Shown here: piece by piece, positions 41,998 to 50,337 of the stretch
How positions within the stretch are numbered: the first letter of the stretch is position 1
Layout of the letters: each line of letters starts with the position of its first letter
Source of the DNA: Altererythrobacter sp. B11
GTDB lineage: Bacteria > Pseudomonadota > Alphaproteobacteria > Sphingomonadales > Sphingomonadaceae
DNA: 64,000 nt
Direction: 5' to 3'
Assembly: GCF_003569745.1 (NCBI RefSeq)
Contig: NZ_AP018498.1
Coordinates: 2,393,001-2,457,000 of the forward strand
The notes under the pieces: model-generated
The model's database searches: none
Seen by the model: the letters and a program-made list of their open reading frames with translations, nothing else
What the model was told of the DNA's origin: nothing
Made by a program: the position numbers and the translations under genes

Positions 41998-43815
41998 CTA
42001 TTCCAGGTCCGGCAGCGGCGGCAAGGCGGGTATGTGCCGTTCCGCGTCCGGCATCATTTCGGGCGGGAACGCCGGCAGCAGGTCTTGTGTCAGCGCCCGA
42101 AGGCTGGGGGCATAGAAGAGGCTGAACCGGATCGGGTCGATGCGTTCCCGCGCCGCTTCAAGATGCATGGTGGCCTGGACAATGCGCGCCAGATGACCCG
42201 GGTCGATCGGGACGATTAGGCCTGGACAGGCAAGGCAGCCTCCCAGTTTCGGGCACACGCGGCCAGGCTGTGCCTGCCCGCCGTCGACCGGTCGAAGGCA
42301 GTCGTGGCCGAACAGCGCCGTCACCCGCGCGCTGGTATCCGGCCCTTGATGTTGCGAGTCATGGGCGGGCGTCTCGCCGGTGACCCATGTGATCATCAGC
42401 GACTGGAGCCGAGCGATCGTATCGCGTTCGAGGCGGCGGACGGCCTCGCCATCGACATAGATGTCGGTGGTGGCGACATTCGCATGATTGAGGACCGCCT
42501 TGGCCGCCATGATATCGCCCTGCGACGCTGTGTAGTGGGCGCTTGCCATGCTGCTGCGGAACAGCTTGGGCGAGAAGTCGGGAAGCAAGGAACGGGACTT
42601 GCCCGGATGCGCATCGTTCCAGGAGGCGATCGCGCCATTATGCCGTTCGTAGAAGCGCAACATTGCCGATCGCAACGTGGCCTGCACGATATGACCGGCG
42701 TGATGCTCGCGCTCGAGGCGTCCTGTCGTCATGAGGAAGCGGTGGAGGAACAGCCGGTCGCGTTTGGACGGCTCCACATGCGGTAATAGGGGCGCCGTCA
42801 TCGCAAGGAGCTTTTCGATCAGGCGCGGCGCCGCATAGGGTCGGCGATTGTCGAACGAGCGCCGTTGCATGCGCTTCACCTTGCCGCCGGCACGAGGTTT
42901 CACCCACTCGACCATGACGCGATGCCGCTCGAGCGGATGCGGCACGAGGCAGTCCCGCTTGATCTGGCGCAGCGGACCGGCGTTGGCCGCCGTCTGGATC
43001 AGCAGCACGATATAGAACGCAACCAGCGTGTCGGTCGTGAGGTGGAGATAACCCTCGAGCTCGCGGAACCCGCCTACCTCGGCGATCCTCTGCCGATCGG
43101 GCTTGTTAAGGTCCAAGCCTCGGTCGATCGGCATGATGCCGTGGCCGCGGCGATGGAGCTTCCAGATCCAGCGATCCCGTTCGGCGGTCCGCCCACTATG
43201 GAGCGGCACGTTCGGAAGATTGACGATGGTTTGCCCGTGCTGGAACTTGGCCCATGCCGTGTCGATCTCGGCATAGCAGACTGCCAGCAGGGCGCGCATT
43301 GCGGCTGGTGTCAGCCGGTCTTGCGGTAACCGCTGGACGCCGGCGAGCGGGATCGGATTGTTGGGAACGGCGAAGCCCGGTGCGAACAAGCCTGGATTGT
43401 CCGCGATCGCGCGCTTGAGGACGGGCCGGATCATACCGAACTGACCGGATTGTGAGCGGACGCCACGCCTGCGCCCGTCAGTGGGCATCGCCAGCCAGGT
43501 GATGAACCGGCGGATCGTTGCCGTGTCGAGGTCTGCCGCGCGCCTGACACGCGCGTCTTCGCGCAGGAACCTACCGAACACGCGCATCGCGAACCAGCGC
43601 GCGGTGCGGGTCGCGACGCTGGATGCCATATCATGATCGCGGAAAGCCCGGGCGATGGCGGCGCTGATATCGTCCGGCAACCCGAACAGCGCCGGGTCGA
43701 AGCGTTGGACGATCTTGCCCCATTCGTCGCGGAACTGGATCTCGACGACCTCCGCCGGATGGTTCGCCGGTGCCGGATCGAGTCTCAGCGTGCGATCGAG
43801 GCGGCCCCTAGCCAT
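41998..43815 (-). CDS. Tyrosine recombinase, second of the trio (GinB/TnpB-like)
   Basis: 605 residues. The C-terminal catalytic part has SPKLFRSSMASAHYTASQ and VLNHANVATTDIYVDGEAVRRLERDTI, where the HxxxTT...Y pattern carries the nucleophile Tyr. An extended C-terminus holds CPKLGGCLACPGL, which may bind zinc. The N-terminal half resembles a SAM-like core-binding domain. It overlaps the first recombinase by 8 bases and is followed after 4 by the third, so the trio is one transcript. Confidence 0.86.
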   Translation of the reverse strand: MARGRLDRTLRLDPAPANHPAEVVEIQFRDEWGKIVQRFDPALFGLPDDISAAIARAFRDHDMASSVATRTARWFAMRVFGRFLREDARVRRAADLDTATIRRFITWLAMPTDGRRRGVRSQSGQFGMIRPVLKRAIADNPGLFAPGFAVPNNPIPLAGVQRLPQDRLTPAAMRALLAVCYAEIDTAWAKFQHGQTIVNLPNVPLHSGRTAERDRWIWKLHRRGHGIMPIDRGLDLNKPDRQRIAEVGGFRELEGYLHLTTDTLVAFYIVLLIQTAANAGPLRQIKRDCLVPHPLERHRVMVEWVKPRAGGKVKRMQRRSFDNRRPYAAPRLIEKLLAMTAPLLPHVEPSKRDRLFLHRFLMTTGRLEREHHAGHIVQATLRSAMLRFYERHNGAIASWNDAHPGKSRSLLPDFSPKLFRSSMASAHYTASQGDIMAAKAVLNHANVATTDIYVDGEAVRRLERDTIARLQSLMITWVTGETPAHDSQHQGPDTSARVTALFGHDCLRPVDGGQAQPGRVCPKLGGCLACPGLIVPIDPGHLARIVQATMHLEAARERIDPIRFSLFYAPSLRALTQDLLPAFPPEMMPDAERHIPALPPLPDLE

Positions 43816-44950
43816 CGGCGGGGATCAGCTCGCCATAAAGATAGGCGAGGCTTTCGCTCAGGTCGCGCTCGTGCAGCTCGACGCAGCGCAGATAAATCGC
43901 GGTGGTTGTGATCGAAGCATGGCCGAGCAGCACCTGCACGACCTTGAGCGGGTTGAGATCGGGATTGGTGCGGGCCTGGATCTGAAGGCGGGCCAGCATC
44001 GCCATCGCGAAGGTGTGCCGCAGCCAGTGCAGCGTGCCCTGAAGTCCCGCGGCCGCGAACGCTTCCGCGAGCTGCGCCGTCAGGAGTTTTCGCGTCATGG
44101 CGCGGCCATGCTCGTTCAGCAGGAGATTAGGCGGCGCGCGATAGCCCCGGTCGGAACGGCGGATACCGCGGACGATCCGGGCGCGATCCTCGCCCGCATA
44201 CCAGTGTGTATGATCAAGCAGCCGAAGCGGCGGATAGACCGTCCTTGGCCGGTCGCCCTTGGTGATATGGAGCGGCACGCCGACAAGTGGATCGCTGTCG
44301 AGGTAGAGTGGCCAGCTATCCGGGATCTGGTCGAGGGCGAGCGCGCAAAGCTCCTTGCGACGCAGACCCGCCCCAAGCGCCCATTGCGCGGCAAGTCGGG
44401 CGGTAGGCCTCAGATGCGCGAACAGCCGTGCCAGTTCGTCGGCACGCAGCGGTCGCGGCAGTTTTTCCGGGCGTGAGACGATCAGCTCATTGACCTGGCG
44501 CCGCTGCAAGCCTGGGCGATAGGCGCCGTCGAGCATCAGCGTCATCTTCTCGGTCAACCGGAACGGGCAGTGGTCGATCAGCCCCTTATCGAGCGCCCAG
44601 CCATAGAAGCGGCAGACGGTCGAGACACGCGCATTGATCGTGGTCCGGGCATAGGGCCGCCCGGTATGCGTGCTGGGATTCTCCAGCATCCGGTTGCGAT
44701 AGGCGGCGATGACGCGTTCGTCGGCTTCGCGCCATTCGATCCCCGATTGTTCGAGCGAGTCGAACCAGTCGTGGAGATGCTCGCCGTAGGTCCGCACGGT
44801 TTCGGAGGCGTGGGCACGGCCGCTTAGCTCTGCATGCTCCATGAGCCAGACGAAGGCCGGCTCGATGATCGCCATGTCGGCGTCGAACAGAATCGGGAAG
44901 CCAGCGGGGACATTGGGCACGCCAGAGGCAGCCCGAATCACTGATACCAC
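43808..44950 (-). CDS. Tyrosine recombinase, first of the trio (GinA/TnpA-like)
   Basis: 380 residues with the clearest recombinase signature: GAGLRRKELCALAL (box-I Arg), a Lys beta-turn region, LHWLRHTFAMAML (HxxR), and VLLGHASITTTAIYLRCVE (His and catalytic Tyr). A GTG at 44950 has GGGAGA at good spacing and gives a Tn554-TnpA-like length. The open frame reaches GTG 45106, but the extra 52 residues look unlike a protein N-terminus. It diverges from the TIR cargo across 203 bases that must hold both promoters. Confidence 0.86.
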   Translation of the reverse strand: MVSVIRAASGVPNVPAGFPILFDADMAIIEPAFVWLMEHAELSGRAHASETVRTYGEHLHDWFDSLEQSGIEWREADERVIAAYRNRMLENPSTHTGRPYARTTINARVSTVCRFYGWALDKGLIDHCPFRLTEKMTLMLDGAYRPGLQRRQVNELIVSRPEKLPRPLRADELARLFAHLRPTARLAAQWALGAGLRRKELCALALDQIPDSWPLYLDSDPLVGVPLHITKGDRPRTVYPPLRLLDHTHWYAGEDRARIVRGIRRSDRGYRAPPNLLLNEHGRAMTRKLLTAQLAEAFAAAGLQGTLHWLRHTFAMAMLARLQIQARTNPDLNPLKVVQVLLGHASITTTAIYLRCVELHERDLSESLAYLYGELIPADG

Positions 44951-45153
44951 GGGCCATCTCCCTCGCCCGCACAGGTGCGATTTCGAAAGTAGCGCAACAT
45001 GCTCGATTTGGCCGACGCATTTCGATGGAATGGGCGCTTTCCTCGCCATGCCGAAGGGTGTCGCTTCGACCAGCCTACCCCAAGCACTCACCGCGCCTGC
45101 TGACACCTGGCGTCCGCCTTGATATGAGTGGACGATGATCGAGGGGGGAAGCG

Positions 45154-45642
45154 GTGGCGCGTCGGGTATTCTTTAGCTTTCACTATGACCGTGACGTTCG
45201 ACGGGTCGTGCAAGTCCGCAATTCCTGGGTGGTTCGTCCAGGTGGCGAAGCGCAGCCTTTCTATGACAAGGCAGAGTTCGAAGAGGCAAAAAGACGCGCG
45301 GGCGGCATAGAAAAATGGATCGAAGAGCAGCTCAAAGGCACGTCCGTGACTGTGGTGCTGTTCGGCGCAGAGACGTATGATCGCGAATGGGTCCGGCACG
45401 AGATCAAGAGAAGTTACGAGCTTGGGAAAGGCCTATTGGCCATCGACATCCATAGCGTAAAAGATCCGCAACTTGGAACTGATCGACAGGGGACCAACCC
45501 TCTCAGTTATTTTACAATAAAGCAGAATGGCCGAGATATTCCGCTGTCGAACCTATACGGGACATATGATTGGGTCCGGGATAACGGCTATGCCAACATG
45601 CCGGCTTGGATCGAAACTGCGGCAAAAGCGGCCGGTCGCTGA
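45154..45642 (+). CDS. ThsB-like TIR-domain protein (Thoeris signal-producing type)
   Basis: 162 residues beginning RRVFFSFHYDRDVRRVVQVRNSW, the start of the ThsB/DUF1863 TIR family. The catalytic glutamate is kept in DREWVRHEIKRS (E83). In Thoeris, ThsB uses NAD to make a cyclic signal when phage infects. The GTG start at 45154 has a GGGGGG site 6 bases upstream. It opens the plus-strand cargo operon with a TIR protein and a SLOG protein. No ThsA (SIR2-SLOG) is present, so the downstream effector must differ. Confidence 0.86.
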   Translation: MARRVFFSFHYDRDVRRVVQVRNSWVVRPGGEAQPFYDKAEFEEAKRRAGGIEKWIEEQLKGTSVTVVLFGAETYDREWVRHEIKRSYELGKGLLAIDIHSVKDPQLGTDRQGTNPLSYFTIKQNGRDIPLSNLYGTYDWVRDNGYANMPAWIETAAKAAGR

Positions 45643-45647
45643 CACCA

Positions 45648-46808
45648 ATGAGTATCTATGAACTGGCCATACTTGGTGCGGCAACGCCAGAGGAGCGTGC
45701 AACACTGACAGCGACGCTCACGGATATCGTTTCCGACTTCGGATTGACGTTGGGGGACGATGTAGTTGTGCATAATGCGGCAACGCTGGGTGAGCGGCAC
45801 AAGCCAGCAGCATTCGCGTGTGCGTATTTTGGAGGAAATGCCCAGCAAGATCTCGAAGCGGCCCAAGACCTGATCCGGGCCAGTGCGCCCATCATTCCAA
45901 CGATTGCCGCTGGCGCAGACTTCAATGCTCACATCCCCCCGCTTCTCCAGCCCATCAATGGGCTAACGCGGCGCGCTGACGATCCAAATATGACTGAACT
46001 CGCGTCAGCAATGCTGGAATGCGTGGGCTTACTTCGTCGACAGCGACGGGTTTTTGTGAGCTATCGGCGCGTGGAATCCCGAGCAGCAGCGTTGCAACTT
46101 CACGATCTCCTTGCGTCCCGCGGATTCGACGTATTCTTGGACACGCACGACATTAGGCCCGGCGATCCGTTCCAAGATGTGCTTTGGCATAGGCTCGTCG
46201 ATTCTGATGTTATGGTTATGCTCGACACGCCTACCTATTTCGATAGCCGCTGGACTCGACAGGAAATAGGAAGGGCGCGCGCGAAAGAGATCCAGGTCCT
46301 TCGTGTAATTTGGCCTGAGCATACGCCAAACAAGCTGACCGATCTTGCAGAGACTATATATCTTGATCCAGAGGAACTCGAGGGGCCAGATGGCCCAATA
46401 GTAGCCAAAACGGCGGATACAATCGTCCTGGAGGTCGAGCGGCTACGAAGCCGGAGCATCGCATCTCGATATATGTCGATTACCGGCAAACTCCGCGCTG
46501 ACGTCGAGAAAATTGGTGCGTCAGTGGAAGGCGTCGGCGCACATCGGGCCGTCGCCGTGCGGTTGCTGGACGGCGAAAAGATCTGGGCATATCCGATCGT
46601 CGGAATCCCCACGGCTGAAATTTTGAACGATGTGGCCGATAAGGCGCGACGAGCGGAACAGCAGGAGATACCGGTACTGGTCTACGATCATATCGGCATC
46701 CGTGATGCATGGAATGCTCATCTCCGATGGCTTGGGGAGCATATTCGCGCGGTCCGCACGATTAAAGTTTCCGAAGCCGGATGGGCTCTTGCGGCATGGG
46801 AGAACTGA
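45648..46808 (+). CDS. TIR-domain protein with N- and C-terminal extensions, 386 aa
   Basis: A classical TIR domain lies at residues ~134-255: RRVFVSYRRVESRAAALQLHDLL, FDVFLDTHDIRPGDPF, and SRWTRQEIGRA with catalytic Glu at 206. Residues 1-130 form an unknown domain, with IIPTIAAGADFNAHIPPLL near its end. The last ~120 residues are a separate alpha/beta segment. TIRs of this class usually degrade or convert NAD. It starts 5 bases after the ThsB-like gene and is followed by the SLOG gene after 2, so the three are one operon. Confidence 0.87.
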   Translation: MSIYELAILGAATPEERATLTATLTDIVSDFGLTLGDDVVVHNAATLGERHKPAAFACAYFGGNAQQDLEAAQDLIRASAPIIPTIAAGADFNAHIPPLLQPINGLTRRADDPNMTELASAMLECVGLLRRQRRVFVSYRRVESRAAALQLHDLLASRGFDVFLDTHDIRPGDPFQDVLWHRLVDSDVMVMLDTPTYFDSRWTRQEIGRARAKEIQVLRVIWPEHTPNKLTDLAETIYLDPEELEGPDGPIVAKTADTIVLEVERLRSRSIASRYMSITGKLRADVEKIGASVEGVGAHRAVAVRLLDGEKIWAYPIVGIPTAEILNDVADKARRAEQQEIPVLVYDHIGIRDAWNAHLRWLGEHIRAVRTIKVSEAGWALAAWEN

Positions 46809-46810
46809 CC

Positions 46811-47467
46811 ATGACTGAGGCCATTTTTCTTTCGGCAGGCGTGCCGGATCCGAAGCGAGGCCCACAATATGCGGCGACCGCTGACAGTGTCGCGATTACA
46901 GCCGCAGTCTCCGCTTTGGTGCACGTCACGCTAGGACGCAGGCTGCTTGTTTGGGGTGGTCAACCCGCAATAACACCAATGATCTGGGTGGTCTCGCAAG
47001 ACATAGGAATAAATTACGGACACTGGGTCCGGCTCTACCAGTCTCGCCATTTCAAGGACGAGTATCCCGAGGATAATGAGCGGTTCAACAACGTGGTTTA
47101 TACGGACGAGATTGAGAAGGATCGGGAGAAGAGCTTGCTGGCCATGCGCGAGCGTATGTTTTCCGAACACAAGTTCAAAGCGGCAGTTTTCATTGGGGGT
47201 ATGGGCGGGATTGTACAGGAATATGAAATGTTTCGACGCCTGCAACCGGACGCTGCAGTGATTCCAGTAGTCTCCACGGGCGGCGCGACGCTTGAAGTTG
47301 GGGCGCAGGTTGAATCTCTATCGCCCGACCTAGCGGAAGACCGGGACTATGTTGCGTTATTTCACCGCCACCTTGACGTTTCCGTCCGAGAGGAGCGCTT
47401 CGAAAGTCCAACTCTCCAACCGGATGTCGTTGAGAAGCGATTTTGGCAACCCCCTGCCACTGCTTAA
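46811..47467 (+). CDS. Stand-alone SLOG-domain protein, 218 aa
   Basis: The sequence is a SLOG-type Rossmann fold: IFLSAGVPDP, the nucleotide-loop LLVWGGQPAITPMIWVV, and AAVFIGGMGGIVQEYEMFRRL. SLOG domains bind nucleotide-derived ligands; in Thoeris ThsA a SLOG domain senses the ThsB product. Here it is a separate polypeptide with no SIR2, TM or nuclease part visible. The ATG at 46811 follows GGGAGA by 7 bases. It is the last gene of the plus-strand operon and converges with the minus-strand TIR gene (16-base gap). Confidence 0.82.
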   Translation: MTEAIFLSAGVPDPKRGPQYAATADSVAITAAVSALVHVTLGRRLLVWGGQPAITPMIWVVSQDIGINYGHWVRLYQSRHFKDEYPEDNERFNNVVYTDEIEKDREKSLLAMRERMFSEHKFKAAVFIGGMGGIVQEYEMFRRLQPDAAVIPVVSTGGATLEVGAQVESLSPDLAEDRDYVALFHRHLDVSVREERFESPTLQPDVVEKRFWQPPATA

Positions 47468-47483
47468 ACGGGACGGGAACTCG

Positions 47484-48038
47484 TTATTCACCAGCCAGCC
47501 ACTCGCTAAGCTCGGTAGCTGTGTTCCTTTTCTCGTCGAGGACCATCCAGACGCGCTTTTGATGACCCTGTAGATCCCCCCAGACGATGCGGCGGTATAA
47601 TCCCAGATACTCCCACGACGCCCATGCCTGCTCATGCGCGCTGTCGGATGCCGGGAACAGCGCGATCTTCGTCAACCCTTTATACCCATCCGCGACGCCC
47701 AACTCCCAGGGCACCCAACGACTGTCCTTGCTGTTCTTGCTTGCAAGAAGGACAAAGCGCTTGGTCTGACGAATACGGCTCTTTAACAGCCCTGCCGTTT
47801 CCTCCGTCGTGTATGGGGGCATTTCCGGGTCGATTTCATCGACATAAACCTTGGCGCCGTGCCCTTCTAATACACGAATGGCGCCAACGACGAGATCATC
47901 GTCCTTGCTTGAGTGCGAAAGAAATGTAGCACCCGACAGCGCCCGAGAAGAAGCAGATTTCCTGAGGTTTACCTGCTCGTTGATGTTCAATTTGCCAGCG
48001 AAATTACGAAGCTCGGATTTGGTAATATATTCTATCAT
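47484..48038 (-). CDS. TIR-domain protein, 184 aa
   Basis: A TIR domain occupies residues ~36-165: ATFLSHSSKDDDLVVGAIRVLEGHGAKVYVDEID and SKDSRWVPWELGVADGY with the catalytic Glu at 112. The first 30 residues are a basic linker (KLNINEQVNLRKSA). It is the shorter, more canonical of the two classical TIR proteins. It follows the second ThsB-like gene on the minus strand (gap 49 bases). DNA here is visibly A+T-richer than the flanking recombinase genes. Confidence 0.85.
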   Translation of the reverse strand: MIEYITKSELRNFAGKLNINEQVNLRKSASSRALSGATFLSHSSKDDDLVVGAIRVLEGHGAKVYVDEIDPEMPPYTTEETAGLLKSRIRQTKRFVLLASKNSKDSRWVPWELGVADGYKGLTKIALFPASDSAHEQAWASWEYLGLYRRIVWGDLQGHQKRVWMVLDEKRNTATELSEWLAGE

Positions 48039-48087
48039 TCTTGCCGCCCGCTCTTAATTCCGCGCAAAATCTCCGATTCTCTGCACT

Positions 48088-48585
48088 TCAGTTATTTGCT
48101 CGGATCGCAATGGCCTCTTCAATCCAAGTCTCGATCCCATTCTTAATCGAGTCATAGGCGGCTTTGCTATCTGCTCCGGAAGGAGAGACGAGCTTCACTA
48201 TGGACGAAAGCTTCTTCCCTGTATTGGCGTAGCCTATTTCATCAAATGGATTGCTGCCTGCCACGCACGAGTTCCCATCGTGACCAAGAAGTTTGTTTAT
48301 CCGGATACCCACCACGCCTTTGCCTGCGTCCCAACCTTTGACGATCTCGCGGATCACCCATGGCCGGTTCGCTGTTTCCGAACCGACGAGCACCACCACG
48401 CAACTCTTGCCGTACATGTTGTCATCGATCCATTTTTCGATGGAGGCTTTGCCCTTCCGCTTGACCTCCTCCCAAGCATTCGCAGTGCAAAGAGTCTGCC
48501 CTTCGAGGGCTCCGATGTTACGCACCTGCTGAGTACGCCAAAAATCGTTCGCGAAGTGAAAACTGAAGAAAACGCGCCGCGCCAT
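48088..48585 (-). CDS. Second ThsB-like TIR-domain protein
   Basis: 165 residues starting MARRVFFSFHFANDFWRTQQVRNIG, clearly related to the 45,154 protein but diverged (different loops, e.g. LEGQTLCTANAWEEVKRKGK). Catalytic Glu is retained in NRPWVIREIVKGW (E80). The ATG at 48585 has AGGGGG 6 bases upstream. It precedes a TIR gene, so each ThsB-like protein on this island is paired with a classical TIR. Confidence 0.86.
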   Translation of the reverse strand: MARRVFFSFHFANDFWRTQQVRNIGALEGQTLCTANAWEEVKRKGKASIEKWIDDNMYGKSCVVVLVGSETANRPWVIREIVKGWDAGKGVVGIRINKLLGHDGNSCVAGSNPFDEIGYANTGKKLSSIVKLVSPSGADSKAAYDSIKNGIETWIEEAIAIRANN

Positions 48586-48729
48586 AAGGCCCCCTTTTGT
48601 TCTCCGACCTTCTACAGAGGCGGCCATCGTTCCGCTAGAGAAATCGATTCGGAAACGAATGGCTTGAATAACAAGCGCGGCATTTTTGTGCGGCGCCTCA
48701 TGCGACGCTTAAGCGTCGCTGCGCGACGC

Positions 48730-48788
48730 GAGGGACGGGCCGACCACCGCCAGCTCTTTGGGTTAGCGCGGCAGTCGGCCCGTCCCTC
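48730..48788. repeat. Perfect 15-bp palindrome with TTTGGGTT in the loop
   Basis: Arms GAGGGACGGGCCGAC (48730-48744) and its exact complement (48774-48788) flank 29 bases that contain TTTGGGTT (48757-48764). It lies between the ThsB-like gene start and the right end of the island. It may end transcription entering from the host gene, or be a palindrome family member (see 63537). Confidence 0.75.
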
Positions 48789-48817
48789 ATCGCGCGCAAA
48801 GGAGACAGTTTCAATGG

Positions 48818-48827
48818 GTAGACCTAA
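48818..48827 (-). repeat. Right terminal inverted repeat of the island
   Basis: Read on the minus strand this is TTAGGTCTAC, one mismatch from the left repeat. The base following on the outside leads through AACT into GCA, shared with the left junction. Confidence 0.75.
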
Positions 48828-48830
48828 ACT

Positions 48831-49196
48831 GCAACTGTGGCGGCCGAAGCTGATCGATGGCAGTGTCGCGTTGGTGAGACAGTTCTCCAGAAGCGAGAAA
48901 TAGGGCGGCCAGTGCTTGAAGCGCTTCGGCACATAGCGGACGACATGATGCTCGATATGATGCCGGTCCATCCAGCGCTGGAAGATCGGCAGAAAGACAT
49001 AGGTTTCTTCGCGCTCGACGCCGGTGTCGGCTGTGAGGACGGCGGACAGGGGCCGCCCCCGCGCGACCCATTCGATGATCATCGCGGTGCTGTCGACGCC
49101 CATGCCCCAGGCGGCGATCACAGGGACGCCTGATAGGGCAGTAAGGCAAGCGTCGTCGTTCGCCGCCGCGATCGGCGGTCGCTTCGGATCGTACAT
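48831..49196 (-). pseudogene. PAPS-reductase-like gene, N-terminal fragment (split by insertion)
   Basis: The first 122 codons, from ATG 49196 (GGAG 8 bases upstream). They contain PVIAAWGMGVDSTAMIIEWVARG, a variant of the SGGxDS ATP-pyrophosphatase loop. TADTGVEREETY, PKRFKHWPPYFS and PSISFGRHSC follow, ending exactly at the TGC codon 48831-48833. Read-through into the insert yields a 3' tail to 48612 that has no family character. The missing half is at 39034-39639. Confidence 0.87.
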
Positions 49197-49335
49197 GGCT
49201 GATCTCCAGGAAGGAGGTCGGGAGCCCATAAGCAACGTCGCCGTGACGGTTGGCGGCTGATCCCGGAGGCCGGGTGGCCGGAATGCGACGATCAATTGGC
49301 CCCCCGAGGCCCCGAGAGTCGGGAGGTGTGGCCGC

Positions 49336-49692
49336 TTAGAAGTCGAGTGGCACGCTCACCATCGTATCGGGGGGACATGGCTGCTCGGTCAGGAGATAGC
49401 CGAGGCGATTGACGACGTGCATGCCGTCGGTGATCTCGAGACCGTCGTCGCCCTCAATCACCGTCCAGACATTTGCCGCGGGTTGCGAGCGGATGAATTC
49501 GAGGTCCTGGCCGGAGGCTTCGAACAGGCATCCGCCCCGGCCGAAGTCGAACCCCGCCGTTGCGAGGAGATGATTGGGCACTGGCTGGAACCGGTCCACA
49601 AACTCATCTTCGGTGAGGTCCAGATATTGGATGGCAGGCGGTGGGGCGTCGCACGCCTCGTTTGCGGACTGACGCAATATTCCATCGTTCAT
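49336..49692 (-). CDS. Hypothetical protein, 118 aa
   Basis: I cannot assign it. It is acidic with IQYLDLTEDEFVDRFQPVPNHL and DDGLEITDGMHVVNRLGYLLTEQP, the latter resembling small immunity- or anti-restriction-like domains. ATG 49692 has GAGGA 9 bases upstream. First of a long one-strand series. Confidence 0.6.
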   Translation of the reverse strand: MNDGILRQSANEACDAPPPAIQYLDLTEDEFVDRFQPVPNHLLATAGFDFGRGGCLFEASGQDLEFIRSQPAANVWTVIEGDDGLEITDGMHVVNRLGYLLTEQPCPPDTMVSVPLDF

Positions 49693-49743
49693 GTGGTTGT
49701 TCCTCGTTAAAGAGAGCCGTTGCCGGCACGTGCGGGCGCCAGA

Positions 49744-49950
49744 TCAGGCGACGAGCGTCATCAGCGCCTGACGGTGCTGTGGCCCCGTGCTGGAGACGCG
49801 AAACGGTTGGAGCGGATCACCGGTACGCAGCACGAATTGGGGGCGGCCCGTCTCGTGCCGCATCCGGAGCGCGACGGCATAGGCATGGTCGAAGGACGCA
49901 AGTGCTGCGCGCTTGGACGAACAGGGTTGCGTCGAGCAGAGGTTCGTCAT
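49744..49950 (-). CDS. Small hypothetical protein, 68 aa
   Basis: A short protein (FDHAYAVALRMRHETGRPQFVLRTGDPLQPFRVSS) of the kind often seen in this array; family unknown. ATG 49950 has GAGGAG 9 bases upstream and overlaps the DUF5983 stop by 4 bases, supporting it. Confidence 0.55.
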   Translation of the reverse strand: MTNLCSTQPCSSKRAALASFDHAYAVALRMRHETGRPQFVLRTGDPLQPFRVSSTGPQHRQALMTLVA

Positions 49951-50291
49951 GACTGGTGCTCCTCGGGCTGGTCGGGGTCGGCGAAGATGGGCAGTTCGGA
50001 GCAGGTGGGTTCGTCGCGGTCGAACAGGACCCAGGAGGCATCCCTGTCGAATGCCGCACTCAGGATCGCCCAGAACTCCTGGCTGATGTCCGGCGCCTCA
50101 CCGCCGCACCCGACGACGCTGGTGTGGACGAAGAAGCCATAGGCATAGGGCTCGATCACCAGATCGAGATGGCCGACCTCGACACGTCCGTCCGGCCCGC
50201 GTGGCGCGACGGCGATGAGGTGATCGATGTGACGACGCTCGGCGACAGGCAGATGAGCGGTCGAGCAGACAAAGAGTGTGGCATGGCGCAT
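49947..50291 (-). CDS. DUF5983-like protein, 114 aa
   Basis: Has the DUF5983 layout: an initial strand-helix (TLFVCSTAHLPVAE), a YAYGFFVHT core and the C-terminal WAILSAAFDRDASWVLFDRDEPTCSELPIF, where the D-R-D pair is characteristic. The family is common on plasmids and its function unknown. ATG 50291 has AAGGAG 8 bases upstream. A second member is at 54668. Confidence 0.72.
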   Translation of the reverse strand: MRHATLFVCSTAHLPVAERRHIDHLIAVAPRGPDGRVEVGHLDLVIEPYAYGFFVHTSVVGCGGEAPDISQEFWAILSAAFDRDASWVLFDRDEPTCSELPIFADPDQPEEHQS

Positions 50292-50337
50292 GAGGGATCT
50301 CCTTCGCGATGGTTTGGTTACGGCTGGAGCGACGGGC

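Larger units (their letters stand above)
39640..48833. mobile_element. GInt-like (Tn554-related) island with TIR/SLOG cargo inserted in a PAPS-reductase-like gene
   Basis: The 9.2-kb insert is bounded by TTAGGTCTGC (39640-39649) and the reverse complement of TTAGGTCTAC (48818-48827). Flanking host sequence rejoins exactly: the two gene halves abut with GCA shared at both junctions (39637-39639 and 48831-48833). At one end is a four-gene operon (three tyrosine recombinases then a small HTH-type protein), as in GInt islands (ginABCD). Tn554 has a similar tnpA-tnpB-tnpC set. The other end carries five TIR/SLOG genes of lower G+C than the surroundings. Exact excised length depends on where within GCA the crossover occurs. 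Confidence 0.85.

Noticed and set aside
40191-44950. Assigning the trio as a classical phage integrase of the tRNA island
   Set aside because: Three overlapping recombinases plus a small partner at the end of a bounded 9.2-kb insert fit GInt/Tn554-type mobility, not the tRNA-site island's own integrase.
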